NCBI RefSeq assembly: GCF_016758195.1
Contig: NZ_QYAC01000005.1
Coordinates: forward strand, 1-64,000
DNA from: Leucobacter chromiireducens subsp. solipictus
GTDB taxonomy: Bacteria > Actinomycetota > Actinomycetes > Actinomycetales > Microbacteriaceae
DNA length: 64,000 nt
Reading direction: 5' to 3'
A model generated the notes under the pieces. That model did not search any database. It was not told where the DNA came from and was given only the letters and a program-made list of their open reading frames with translations. Positions 48,209 to 62,405 of the stretch are shown here, piece after piece (the stretch's first letter is position 1; each line of letters begins with the position of its first letter). A program made the translations under genes and the position numbers.

Positions 48209-50332
48209 GTGGCAGCAAGCATCTACTTGACCTCGGCCGAGGGCCGAACTGGAAAGAGCGCCGTGGCACTCGGCGTGCTCGATACCCTGCTCGCGGACGC
48301 CCCGCGCGTGGGCGTGTTCCGGCCCCTGATTCGATCCGCCAGCGAGCGCGATCGCGTGCTCGATCTGCTGCACCGGCGGGCGACGGCGGACGTCCCCTAC
48401 GAGGCATGCGTCGGCGTCACGTACGAGGACGCGCACGCGGATCCCGACGCCGCGATGACCCGAATCGTGGCCGCCTACCAGGAACTCCGCGCGCACTGCG
48501 ACGCGATTGTGGTGGTCGGATCCGACTTCACCGACGTCGCCGCGCCGACCGAACTCGCGTTCAACGCCCGCATCGCCGCGAACCTCGACACCCCCGTGCT
48601 GCTCGTCCTGGGCGGGCGATCCAATGAGGAGCCGGAGTCCCTCGGGCAACAGCCCGCCCGCACGGCCGCGGAGCTGGGCCAGCTCGCGGAACTGGGGCTC
48701 GCAGAGCTTCGATCCGAACACGCCACCGTGCTCGCCGCACTCGTGAACCGCGCAGACCCCGATCGCCTCCGCGACATCGAGCGCGCGGTCATGGCCGCCC
48801 TGCCCGCCGGGGTTCCCGTCTGGACCGTGCCCGAGGAACTGCTCCTGGTCGCCCCGCCCGTCTCGAGCGTGATCGAGTCGGTCGGCGGTGAACTCGTGCG
48901 CGGCTCGCGCGAGTTGCTCGCCCGCGAGGCGCGCGACATCGTCGTGGCGGGGATGTCCATGGAGCATGTCCTGCCGCGCCTGCTTGAAGGGTCGATCGTG
49001 GTCATCGCGGCCGATCGTTCGGAAACACTGCTCGCCGTGACGATGGCGCACGAGGCCCCGACGTTCCCGACGATCGCGGCGGTCGTGCTGAACGGCGACT
49101 TCGCCCTGCCCGCCGACGTGGAGCGGCTCCTCGACGGCATCGACTCGACGCTTCCGATCATCCGCACCCACACGGGCACCTTCGACACGGTGCGCCGGAT
49201 CACGCGTGCGCGTGGCCTGATCACCGCGGACTCGACCGCGAAGTTCGACACCGCGCTCGCGCTCTTCGCCCAGCACGTCGACGGAGTGACGCTTCGCGAG
49301 CGCCTCCGCCTGCATTCGGGCGGGGTGCGCACGCCCGTCATGTTCGCTTACGAACTGTTCGACCGCGCGGCCGCCGCCAACGCGCACATCGTGCTGCCGG
49401 AGGGCAGCGACGACCGGATCCTCCGCGCCGCAAGCACGCTCCTCTCCCGCGGCACCGCGCGACTCACGATCCTTGGCGACACCGCCGCGATCCGGAAGCG
49501 CGGCGGCGAACTGGGCCTCTCCATCGAGGCCGCCGACACGATCGATCCGGCGACCTCCGATCTCCGCGAGCGCTTCGCCGCCGAGTACGCCCGGCTCCGC
49601 GCGCACAAGGGCGTCACACTCGACCAGGCCCGCGAGACGATGACCGACGTCAGCTATTTCGGCACGATGATGGTGCACCTCGGACTCGCCGACGGCATGG
49701 TGTCCGGGGCGGCTCACACGACGGCCCACACGATCCGGCCCGGCCTCGAGATCATCAAGACCAGCCCCGGCGTTTCGGTCGTGTCGAGCGTCTTTTTCAT
49801 GGCCCTCGCCGACCGCGTGCTGGTCTACGGCGACTGCGCCGTGAACCCGGACCCCACCGCCGCGCAACTCGCAGACATCGCGATCTCCTCTGCCGACACG
49901 GCCGCGCAGTTCGGCGTCGACCCCCGCATTGCGATGCTCTCCTACTCGACCGGTGAGTCCGGATCCGGCGCGGACGTCGACAAAGTCCGCGAGGCCACGG
50001 CGCTCGCCCGCGCGGCTCGCCCGGAGCTGCTGCTCGAAGGACCGATGCAGTACGACGCGGCGAGCGATCCGGCGACCGGCGCCGCCAAGATGCCGGGCTC
50101 CGAGGTCGCCGGTCACGCCACCGTGTTCATCTTCCCCGACCTCAACACCGGGAACAACACCTACAAGGCGGTGCAGCGCTCCGCGGGTGCCGTCGCGGTC
50201 GGGCCCGTGCTGCAGGGCCTCGCCAAACCCGTGAACGATCTCTCGCGCGGGGCGACGGTCACCGACATCTTGAACACGGTCGCGATCACGGCGGTCCAGG
50301 CCGGCATGACGCGGGACGGAGCAGGCGCATGA
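48209..50332 (+). CDS. pta: phosphate acetyltransferase
   Basis: A 707-aa long-form Pta that interconverts acetyl-CoA and acetyl phosphate. The N-terminal P-loop-like domain starts YLTSAEGRTGKSAVALG, a DRTGG regulatory domain is in the middle, and the PTA_PTB catalytic domain occupies the last about 330 residues (LPEGSDDRILRA, DGMVSGAAHTT, FIFPDLNTGNNTYKAVQR). TAGACT (48197-48202) is 6 nt before GTG 48209, suggesting a leaderless message. Its stop overlaps the ackA start (ATGA), giving the usual pta-ackA acetate overflow/assimilation operon. Confidence 0.97.
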   Translation: MAASIYLTSAEGRTGKSAVALGVLDTLLADAPRVGVFRPLIRSASERDRVLDLLHRRATADVPYEACVGVTYEDAHADPDAAMTRIVAAYQELRAHCDAIVVVGSDFTDVAAPTELAFNARIAANLDTPVLLVLGGRSNEEPESLGQQPARTAAELGQLAELGLAELRSEHATVLAALVNRADPDRLRDIERAVMAALPAGVPVWTVPEELLLVAPPVSSVIESVGGELVRGSRELLAREARDIVVAGMSMEHVLPRLLEGSIVVIAADRSETLLAVTMAHEAPTFPTIAAVVLNGDFALPADVERLLDGIDSTLPIIRTHTGTFDTVRRITRARGLITADSTAKFDTALALFAQHVDGVTLRERLRLHSGGVRTPVMFAYELFDRAAAANAHIVLPEGSDDRILRAASTLLSRGTARLTILGDTAAIRKRGGELGLSIEAADTIDPATSDLRERFAAEYARLRAHKGVTLDQARETMTDVSYFGTMMVHLGLADGMVSGAAHTTAHTIRPGLEIIKTSPGVSVVSSVFFMALADRVLVYGDCAVNPDPTAAQLADIAISSADTAAQFGVDPRIAMLSYSTGESGSGADVDKVREATALARAARPELLLEGPMQYDAASDPATGAAKMPGSEVAGHATVFIFPDLNTGNNTYKAVQRSAGAVAVGPVLQGLAKPVNDLSRGATVTDILNTVAITAVQAGMTRDGAGA

Positions 50333-51513
50333 AGAACGTCCTGGTGGTCAACGCCGGATCCTCCTCCATCAAGTACCAGCTGATCGAGGCGGAAACCGGT
50401 ATCCGGCAGGCGTCCGGCCTCGTCGAGCGGATCGGGGAACCTCAGGGTCGGATCCTGCACCGCGGTGAGCGTTCCGACGAGCACGAACTCGCGGTCCCCG
50501 ACCACACGGCGGGATTCACCGCGATGCTCGACGCGTTCGCGCGGCACGGGCTCGCGGCCCAGGACCTTGGCATCGTCGCGATCGGCCACCGGGTGGTGCA
50601 GGGCGCCGGCGAGTTCAGCGCGCCCACCCTCCTCGATGACCGGGTTACCGAGCGGATCAACGCGCTGAGCGAGTTGGCACCGCTGCACAACCCCGGCCAC
50701 TACCAGGCGATCGTGGCGGCGCGCGAGGTCTTCCCCGACGTGCCGCACGTCGCGGTCTTCGACACCGCGTTCCACCAGACGATGCCGCCGCAGGCAACCA
50801 CCTACGCGATCGACACCGCGGTGGCGGCGGAGCACGGGATCCGGCGCTACGGCTTCCATGGGATCTCCCACCAGGTGGTCTCGCGGCGCGCGGCCGAGTT
50901 CCTGGGCCGGCCGGTCACGGAGCTGCGGCAGCTCGTGCTGCACCTCGGCAACGGCGCGTCCGCGTGCGCGGTCGATCGGGGGCGCTCGGTCGACACGAGT
51001 ATGGGGCTCACCCCGCTCGAGGGGCTCGTCATGGGAACCCGCTCCGGCAACATCGATCCGGGTGCGCTGCTCCACCTGATGCGTGCCGGGCTCAGCCCGG
51101 ACGACGTCGACGACCTGCTGAACCAGCGCTCCGGCCTGCTGGGGCTCACCGGCACCGGGGACTTCCGGGACGTGCGCGCGGCGGCCGACCGGGGCGAACC
51201 CGAAGCTGAGCTCGCGATCGCGGTGATGGTGCACCGGATCCGGCACTACCTCGGGGCGTTCTTCGTGTCGCTCGGCGGGGCCGACGCCGTCGTATTCACC
51301 GCGGGCGTGGGCGAGAACAACGCCGCGCTGCGCGCCGACGTGTGCGCGGGGCTCGAATGGCTCGGGATCCGGATCGATCCGGAGCGCAACGCGGCACCGA
51401 ACGGCGAGGCGCGGCGGATCAGCACCGACGACTCGCCGGTGGCGGTCCTCGTCGTCCCGACGGACGAGGAAGCGGAAATCGCCCGCCAAACCTGGGATCT
51501 CGTCACGGCATAG
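50329..51513 (+). CDS. ackA: acetate kinase
   Basis: A 394-aa acetate kinase that makes ATP and acetate from acetyl phosphate and ADP, or the reverse. Diagnostic segments: VLVVNAGSSSIKYQL at the N-terminus, FDTAFHQTMP, RRYGFHGISHQVV, LHLGNGAS, DTSMGLTPLEGLVMGTRSG and FTAGVGENNA. ATG 50329 overlaps the pta stop. Length is normal. Confidence 0.98.
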   Translation: MKNVLVVNAGSSSIKYQLIEAETGIRQASGLVERIGEPQGRILHRGERSDEHELAVPDHTAGFTAMLDAFARHGLAAQDLGIVAIGHRVVQGAGEFSAPTLLDDRVTERINALSELAPLHNPGHYQAIVAAREVFPDVPHVAVFDTAFHQTMPPQATTYAIDTAVAAEHGIRRYGFHGISHQVVSRRAAEFLGRPVTELRQLVLHLGNGASACAVDRGRSVDTSMGLTPLEGLVMGTRSGNIDPGALLHLMRAGLSPDDVDDLLNQRSGLLGLTGTGDFRDVRAAADRGEPEAELAIAVMVHRIRHYLGAFFVSLGGADAVVFTAGVGENNAALRADVCAGLEWLGIRIDPERNAAPNGEARRISTDDSPVAVLVVPTDEEAEIARQTWDLVTA

Positions 51514-51594
51514 TGTGCGCGGGTGGGGCAGGGCTCTGGCCCTGCCTGCCTGGCCCACCCTCCGGGCACCCGCGCCGGTCCACCCCGCCCACAC

Positions 51595-51660
51595 CGACGG
51601 AATATATCTCGCGCGACGTATTCTTCGCGGAGTTTCGCTCAGTTTGGGGAAAATGCGTCG
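51595..51660. repeat. 66-bp palindromic element, diverged copy 3
   Basis: An AT-richer block between ackA and dnaX aligns to copies 1 and 2 over exactly 66 bases without a gap, sharing about 60% with copy 1, including TATCT, TCGCG and TTTC blocks at identical offsets. The ends are inverted (CGACG at 51595, CGTCG at 51656). At offset 4/63 the stem pair is C-G here but G-C in copies 1 and 2, a compensatory change. A GGGAGG tract follows, as GGAGGGG does in the other copies. Homology is probable but not certain. Confidence 0.6.
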
Positions 51661-51734
51661 GGGAGGATGGCGGCGGCAGCGGGGGATCGTTCCCTCGGGG
51701 GTGATTGTCGGGGGTGCCGGGTAGCATGGACCCC

Positions 51735-55076
<3,342 letters not shown>

Positions 55077-55157
55077 GCGGCGCAGCGCTTACACTGAAAC
55101 CGTCCCGCGAACGCGGGGTGCGGCTATCCGCGCATCACACTTCTGGAGGCACGCCCC

Positions 55158-55754
55158 GTGTACGACGGCATCGTTCAAGACCTGATCGACGAGTTCGGCA
55201 GGCTCCCCGGCATTGGGCCGAAATCGGCCCAGCGCATCGCGTTCCACATCCTGCAGACGCAGAATTTCGATGTGAGCAAGCTCGCGGAGCTCCTGACTGA
55301 GGTCCGCGAGAAGGTGCGGTTCTGCGCGGTCTGCGGCAACATCACGGAGCAGGAAGAGTGTTCCATCTGCCGGGACCCGCGTCGGGACCGCAGCCTGATC
55401 TGTGTGGTCGAGGAACCGAAGGACGTCGTGGCGATCGAGCGGACCCGCCAGTTCCGTGGCGTGTATCACGTGCTGGGCGGTGCCATCAGCCCGATCGACG
55501 GCATCGGCCCCGACGACCTCTCCATTCCCGCGCTCATGCGGCGCCTCGGTGAATCCGAGATCCGCGAGGTGATCATCGCGACCGACCCCAACCTCGAGGG
55601 CGAGGCCACCGCGGCCTACCTCTCGCGCCTGCTGAACAGCATCGAGGTGCCCGTGTCCAGGCTCGCCTCCGGGCTCCCTGTCGGCGGGGACCTGGAGTTC
55701 GCCGACGAGGTCACCCTGGGACGCGCGTTCGAGGGACGTCGCCGGATCGAGTAG
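55158..55754 (+). CDS. recR: recombination mediator RecR
   Basis: A 198-aa RecR that works with RecO/RecF to load RecA at gaps. Order: helix-hairpin-helix ([19 protein letters not shown]), a four-Cys zinc finger (CAVCGN...CSIC), a Toprim domain ([30 protein letters not shown]) and the Walker-like end. GTG 55158 is preceded by GGAGG. TACACT at 55090-55095 may be its promoter, although co-transcription with dnaX (81 bp gap) is usual. Confidence 0.98.
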   Translation: MYDGIVQDLIDEFGRLPGIGPKSAQRIAFHILQTQNFDVSKLAELLTEVREKVRFCAVCGNITEQEECSICRDPRRDRSLICVVEEPKDVVAIERTRQFRGVYHVLGGAISPIDGIGPDDLSIPALMRRLGESEIREVIIATDPNLEGEATAAYLSRLLNSIEVPVSRLASGLPVGGDLEFADEVTLGRAFEGRRRIE

Positions 55755-55820
55755 CCCCCGGATCGACGTGCCCCCGGATCGACGTGCTTGCCGGATCGGG
55801 AGGCCCGCCGGATCGGGCAC
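55755..55820. repeat. 16-bp tandem repeats after the recR stop codon
   Basis: Two perfect copies of CCCCCGGATCGACGTG (55755-55770, 55771-55786) are followed by two degenerate copies sharing CCGGATCG (55787-55802, 55803-55820). The last is itself a near-palindrome. The array begins immediately after the recR stop; even the last recR codons contain CCGGATCGA. Confidence 0.85.
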
Positions 55821-55842
55821 GCCGCGGCCCGGGAACCCCGCA

Positions 55843-55886
55843 ATATGACACCCGAAATCGAATCGTCATATGCGAAGCGATAGACT
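55843..55886 (+). promoter_or_regulatory. lysC promoter with an inverted-repeat operator
   Basis: ATATGAC (55843-55849) and GTCATAT (55865-55871) form a perfect 7-bp inverted repeat over a 15-bp spacer. It covers the -35 region of a promoter whose -10 is TAGACT (55881-55886). A regulator of lysine/threonine-branch synthesis may bind here; its identity is unknown. Confidence 0.6.
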
Positions 55887-55920
55887 GGCACTTCGCGTTC
55901 GCATTTGAGGAGGAACCCGC

Positions 55921-58292
<2,372 letters not shown>

Positions 58293-58310
58293 CGCTTCCG
58301 CGCCGTGCCT

Positions 58311-58346
58311 CGCGGGGGCAGGATCCGATCGGATCCTGCCCCCGCG
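58311..58346. terminator. 36-bp perfect palindrome after asd
   Basis: CGCGGGGGCAGGATCC (58311-58326) and its complement (58331-58346) form a 16-bp stem with a GATC centre. It lies 18 bp after the asd stop and has no T tract on either side. Probable factor-assisted terminator or RNA 3' end. Confidence 0.75.
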
Positions 58347-58501
58347 GTCGTCTGTGCGGGTGTCTGCGCTCCGCCCGGGCGGCGGCCGATCGGGCCCTTC
58401 ACGTCGCGGTACGAGGCGCGACTGCACGGGATGGATCTCCCGACTCGGGGCGCGGTGGCCACGCCAGATCTGCCGCGGAGGAAGACGATACGCTGGGGTG
58501 C

Positions 58502-59461
58502 ATGTCAGCACACGCCGCCCCGCTCCGCCGTTACTCCTATCTGGGGCCGGCGGGGACGTTTACCGAGGCGGCGCTCAAGCAGGTGCCGGAGGCCGTGGGA
58601 CAGGACTGGCACCCGGTCGAGAACCTCGGCGAGGCGCTCGCGGACGTGGTCTCCGGGCGCAGCGATGCCGCGATGATCGCGATCGAGAACTCGATCGACG
58701 GTGGGGTCACGGTCGCGCAGGACGCCCTCGCGACGATGCCGGGCCTCCGGATCATTGGCGAGTACCTCGTCCCCGTGAGCTTCGTGCTGGTCGCGCGGCC
58801 GGGCATGACGCTCGACCGCGTCACCGTCGTATCGGGGCACCCCGTCGCCTACGGGCAGTGCCGCACCTGGCTCGACGCGCACACCACGCAGCACCGGCAC
58901 CTGATCGCGACCTCGAACGTGCAGGCCGCCGCGGACCTGTTCGACGCGGAAAAGGGGATCGACGCAGCGATCGCGCCGCCCGGGATCGAGGCGCACTACG
59001 ACGTGGAGGTGCTCGCCGAGGGTCTCGCCGAGAACCCCGACGCGATGACGCGTTTCGTGCTCGTGAGCCGCACGGTGCCCGTGGGGGAGCCCACCGGAGC
59101 GGACAAGACCTCGCTGATTGTGGAGCTTCCCGAGGACCGATCGGGCGCGTTGCTCGACCTCCTGGAGCAGTTTGCCACCCGCGGCGTGAACCTCACCCTG
59201 CTGGCCTCGCGCCCGATCGGAGATCGCATGGGCCGCTATCGCTTCGTGCTCGATGCGGAGGGGCACGTGAAGGACGCACGCGTGGCCGACGCTCTTCTCG
59301 GCATCAAACGGTTCAGCCCGCGCGTGGTGTTCCTCGGCTCTTACCCGCGGGCCGACCGGGTCGCGGCGACGACCCGTGCCGCGCACGACGACGACGCCTT
59401 CCGCGATGCCCGGGACTGGCTGCGCGGCGTGATCGAGGGCACCGCCGACGGGGAAGCCTAG
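58502..59461 (+). CDS. pheA: prephenate dehydratase
   Basis: A 319-aa monofunctional prephenate dehydratase for phenylalanine synthesis. The catalytic domain has YSYLGPAGTFTEAAL, AMIAIENSIDGGVTVAQD and a C-terminal MTRFVLVSR with the catalytic TRF. An ACT domain follows (about 200-275; ALLDLLEQFATRGVNLTLLASRP), where Phe feedback usually acts. There is no chorismate mutase domain. TACGCT (58489-58494) is 7 nt before ATG 58502, giving a likely leaderless message. The final about 40 residues are acidic and not conserved. Confidence 0.96.
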   Translation: MSAHAAPLRRYSYLGPAGTFTEAALKQVPEAVGQDWHPVENLGEALADVVSGRSDAAMIAIENSIDGGVTVAQDALATMPGLRIIGEYLVPVSFVLVARPGMTLDRVTVVSGHPVAYGQCRTWLDAHTTQHRHLIATSNVQAAADLFDAEKGIDAAIAPPGIEAHYDVEVLAEGLAENPDAMTRFVLVSRTVPVGEPTGADKTSLIVELPEDRSGALLDLLEQFATRGVNLTLLASRPIGDRMGRYRFVLDAEGHVKDARVADALLGIKRFSPRVVFLGSYPRADRVAATTRAAHDDDAFRDARDWLRGVIEGTADGEA

Positions 59462-59477
59462 CCAGGCTCGGGCGCCC

Positions 59478-59542
59478 GGGCTCTGGCCTCTGGGCTCTGG
59501 GCTCTGGGCTCTGGGCTCTGGCCTCTGGCCTCTGGCCTCTGG
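59478..59542. repeat. heptamer array 1, GGGCTCT/GGCCTCT
   Basis: Nine uninterrupted 7-bp units: the types GGGCTCT and GGCCTCT alternate in blocks. It begins 16 bp after the pheA stop. The period is not a multiple of three and no start codon precedes it, so it is non-coding. Confidence 0.95.
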
Positions 59543-59561
59543 AGTCAGAGTTGAGAGCTTC

Positions 59562-59610
59562 GGGCTTAGGGCTTAGGGCTTCGGGCTTAGGGCTTAGGGC
59601 TTAGGGCTTC
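59562..59610. repeat. heptamer array 2, GGGCTTA/GGGCTTC
   Basis: Seven uninterrupted 7-bp units GGGCTTA or GGGCTTC, 19 bp after array 1. The units differ from those of array 1 at one or two positions, so the arrays may share an origin. The sequence contains TTAGGG, but the position is internal and the period is seven. Confidence 0.95.
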
Positions 59611-59678
59611 TTAAGGCGTAGGCCTCAGGGCGCGGGGGTGCGCGGTTCTCCGCTGAGGCATTCCACCATTCTTGACAC

Positions 59679-59707
59679 CACACTACTGTGTAATGCACAC
59701 TAGTGTG
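59679..59707. promoter_or_regulatory. putative PadR operator
   Basis: CACACTAGTGTG (59696-59707) is a perfect 12-bp palindrome, and ACACTACTGTGT (59680-59691) is a closely related imperfect one 16 bp upstream. TTGACA at 59672-59677 may be a -35 box. The pair lies 36-64 bp before padR, as expected for autoregulation. Confidence 0.68.
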
Positions 59708-59742
59708 GCAGGGCGAAGTGCCCGCGGGTGACGGAGGTCAGA

Positions 59743-60120
59743 ATGGATACGACGCAACTCCTGAAGGGGGTGCTCGACGTCGCCGTACTCGCGGTGGTGC
59801 ACCGAGAAGACGGCTACGGCTATGACGTGGTGCGTCGACTTCGGGAAGCGGGGCTCGAAGAGGTCGGTGACGCCTCGGTCTACGGGACCCTGCGACGCCT
59901 GTACGCGGCGGGTGCGCTCTCGACCTACGTGGTGCCGTCAGACGGCGGCCCGCACCGAAAGTACTACAGCATCACCCCGGTGGGCCTCGACCTCCTCGCC
60001 GAGCAACGGGCCGGGTGGGAGCGCTTCGCCGCAACGCTGAGCGCGCTGATTGCCGGTGGCTCTCCGGGGCCAGACCTTTCCCCCGCCACACCCACGACCC
60101 CGTCAGGAGCGGACGCATGA
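59743..60120 (+). CDS. PadR family transcriptional regulator
   Basis: A 125-aa PadR-type repressor. The winged helix is complete: LLKGVLDVAVLAVVHREDGYGYDVVRRL, then the DASVYGTLRRLYAAGALSTYVV recognition part and the HRKYYSITPVG wing. The C-terminal helix is short (subfamily 2), followed by a Pro/Thr tail. ATG 59743 has GGAGG 5 nt upstream. Its stop overlaps the next gene (ATGA), which encodes a HAAS-domain membrane protein, the usual PadR partner. Confidence 0.93.
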   Translation: MDTTQLLKGVLDVAVLAVVHREDGYGYDVVRRLREAGLEEVGDASVYGTLRRLYAAGALSTYVVPSDGGPHRKYYSITPVGLDLLAEQRAGWERFAATLSALIAGGSPGPDLSPATPTTPSGADA

Positions 60121-61241
60121 GCACCACGACCGGCACCCACGAAGCACGCGCGGCCGAGTTCGCGGCGGCAGTGCGCCAGCATCTGTCGGATCTCCCGCGG
60201 GAGGAGGTCGACGAGCTCACCGACGGACTTCCCGCCGACCTCGCTGATCGTCTCGGGGACGGCGGCGAACTCGGGGACCCGGCCGGCTACGCCGCAGAGC
60301 TGCGCCAGGCCGCGGGGCTGCCGCCGCGCACCGCCTCGCCCGACTCCAGCCCGGCCGCGGTCCCGCTTCGCGATCGCGTGGCCGCGTGGGGCGATCGCGC
60401 GCAGCGCTGGGTCACGGCGACGCCCACCCGCCGCGCGGTGAGCGAGTTCGTGGTGGCGCTGCGCCCCGTGTGGTGGGTGCTGCGCGGCCTCGTGCTCGCC
60501 GCACTCATCGCCCTGTTCCTGAACTGGGGCTTGGCGTGGTGGCTGGCCGTCACGGCCCTCGCGGCAATCGTAGTGAGCGTGCAATGGGGGCGTGGCAAGT
60601 GGGCCGTGAGTGCCTGGGGGCGCTGGGTGCGCCGGATTGCCAGCGCCGTGGTGATTGTGGCGCTGCTTCCGATGTCGGCACTGGTGATGGAGCGTGCATC
60701 ACAGGCGTTCACGCAGACGTCAGAGGAGCCATGGATGCAGCCCGGCCTCACCTCTGACGGTGAGATGATCACCAACATCTTCGCCTACGACTGCGCGGGC
60801 GACCCGCTCTCCGAGGTGCGCCTGTACCGCCCTGACGGGCGACCGCTCCACACGGGATCCGGCGAGCCCGGCGGGGACTTCGGGTGGACGCCCATGTCCG
60901 AGGGGCCGGGCGAAATGCGCCGCAACGCGGCAACGACGATGCCGGACGAATGGAACGTGTTCCCGCTGCGGCAGCTCCACGACCTCGGCTGGGGCGACAG
61001 CGAAGACATGGAGGAGTACCAGGCGCGGCCCGGGAGCGCCGCGAAACTCCCCTTCGAGAAGCTCGCCGCGCTCGCGGACTGTGACGCGAACGCTGACGAC
61101 CCCGCAGCAACGGATCGCGCCGCCGAGAACGATGCCGGCGCGACCGGATCCGCGGCCAGCGCTGCCGAGGCCACTGCGGACCCCGAGGCCGCCGAGGACC
61201 CCAAGGATCGTGCCGCCGAGAAAGCGCCGAGCCGGCCATGA
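60117..61241 (+). CDS. HAAS-domain membrane protein
   Basis: A 374-aa protein. An N-terminal HAAS (DUF1700-type) helical domain (EFAAAVRQHLSDLPREEVDELTDGL and AAELRQAAG) precedes three hydrophobic segments (about 120-140, 142-160 and 178-196). An extracytoplasmic region of about 150 residues follows, then an Ala/Asp/Glu-rich tail. It is cotranscribed with padR by ATGA overlap. HAAS proteins often act with PadR regulators in sensing envelope conditions, but the mechanism is not established. The Cys pair near DCAGD and DCDAN might form an external disulfide. Confidence 0.8.
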   Translation: MSTTTGTHEARAAEFAAAVRQHLSDLPREEVDELTDGLPADLADRLGDGGELGDPAGYAAELRQAAGLPPRTASPDSSPAAVPLRDRVAAWGDRAQRWVTATPTRRAVSEFVVALRPVWWVLRGLVLAALIALFLNWGLAWWLAVTALAAIVVSVQWGRGKWAVSAWGRWVRRIASAVVIVALLPMSALVMERASQAFTQTSEEPWMQPGLTSDGEMITNIFAYDCAGDPLSEVRLYRPDGRPLHTGSGEPGGDFGWTPMSEGPGEMRRNAATTMPDEWNVFPLRQLHDLGWGDSEDMEEYQARPGSAAKLPFEKLAALADCDANADDPAATDRAAENDAGATGSAASAAEATADPEAAEDPKDRAAEKAPSRP

Positions 61242-61303
61242 TCGGGCCGGGCTCCGCGCCGGTGAGCGCGCGTCGCCACGTCGCAAACGCTGCGCCGGAT
61301 CCC

Positions 61304-62302
61304 TCAGGCCTGCGCGTTCCACTCCGGAAGCACGCGCACGAGGAGCGCGCCGGGGTCGACCACCCCGGAGACCGCGAGGGCGAGCCCGAAGTCGTCCCCG
61401 TCGAGCTGCACGGGCTCCGGCCCCGGCACCGAGAGCGCGTATCGCGTCGCCTGGAGGTAGGAGACGCTGCGGGTGTCGTTGACGAGGTCGATGATCCGGC
61501 GGCCCGTCTTCGTCTTGCGAAGCACGCCGTTCTCCCACCCGATCTTGTTCCAGATGCGCAGCCAGGAGAACGGCCCGAGGGGGCGCAGGGCGACCACGTC
61601 GAGCTTGCCGTCGTCGAGCTTCGCGTCCGGGATGAGGAGCACCCCGCCGGGCATCAGCCCGCAGTTGCCGATCATCACCGTGTATACCGAAAGCGGCTGT
61701 ACCGGGGAATTGTCGATTGAGAAGTGAATCTGCAGCGGCCCGTCACGCAGCATGGTGCGCACCCCGGCATCGACGTAGGCGAGCCACCCCAGGCGCTTCT
61801 TGAGCGTTGACCGGGTCGCGGAGATCGTGCGGGCGTCGAGCCCCATCCCGGCAAGCACAAGGAACAGGTGCTCCACCTGGGACTCGTCCTCGCGCGTGAT
61901 CGTGAGGATGCCGACATCCACTGCGCGGTTCCGCCCGTAAAAGGCTGCCCGCACGGCCTCCTCGATCCGGTTCAGCGGAATGCCGAGGTTGCGGGCGAGC
62001 AGATTTCCCGTGCCCTGCGGCACAATGCCCAGGGGTACCCCGGTGCCGCGCAGCACCTCGGACACCGCTCGGATCGTGCCGTCGCCGCCGCTGACCAGGA
62101 CCACGCTCGCGCCGTGCGCGAGGGCGTTCTGCGCGGCGCTCACCCCCGCGTCATCGGCGGCCGTCTCGTACCACTGTGTGGGCGCCCAGCCGGTCTGCTG
62201 CTCATGCCGCGATACCGCGGATCGGAGCGCGGTGATATCGGTCTTGAGCGGGTGGTACACCACGGCCGCGCTCGGTTGCGGGCGCGCGGGGGAGTCAGAC
62301 AT
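61304..62302 (-). CDS. diacylglycerol kinase family lipid kinase
   Basis: A 332-aa protein with a DAGK catalytic domain: [14 protein letters not shown] (about 75-88) and [15 protein letters not shown] (about 97-111). The C-terminal beta sandwich contains the second half of the active site (VQLDGDDFG near the end). It should phosphorylate diacylglycerol or a related lipid, for example in phosphatidic acid recycling. The start is ATG 62302 (MSDSPARP); the longer reading is low-complexity. It converges on the HAAS gene and is divergent from serS. Confidence 0.92.
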   Translation of the reverse strand: MSDSPARPQPSAAVVYHPLKTDITALRSAVSRHEQQTGWAPTQWYETAADDAGVSAAQNALAHGASVVLVSGGDGTIRAVSEVLRGTGVPLGIVPQGTGNLLARNLGIPLNRIEEAVRAAFYGRNRAVDVGILTITREDESQVEHLFLVLAGMGLDARTISATRSTLKKRLGWLAYVDAGVRTMLRDGPLQIHFSIDNSPVQPLSVYTVMIGNCGLMPGGVLLIPDAKLDDGKLDVVALRPLGPFSWLRIWNKIGWENGVLRKTKTGRRIIDLVNDTRSVSYLQATRYALSVPGPEPVQLDGDDFGLALAVSGVVDPGALLVRVLPEWNAQA

Positions 62303-62405
62303 GGCACCAGCGTACTGCCCGCGGGGGTCGGAGCCCGGACCGGACGCGCGAGCCCCGGGGGCGGAAGCCGCCACCGTTCAGCCGGGCACGGCTAAGCTGG
62401 GAGGC

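Noticed and set aside
59562..59610. TTAGGG-like repeats as a chromosome end (telomere)
   Set aside because: The unit is seven bases, the array is internal with normal genes on both sides, and bacterial linear ends are not built from TTAGGG.
59478..59610. Heptamer arrays as a CRISPR
   Set aside because: Units are contiguous 7-mers without spacers, and no cas gene is present in the window.
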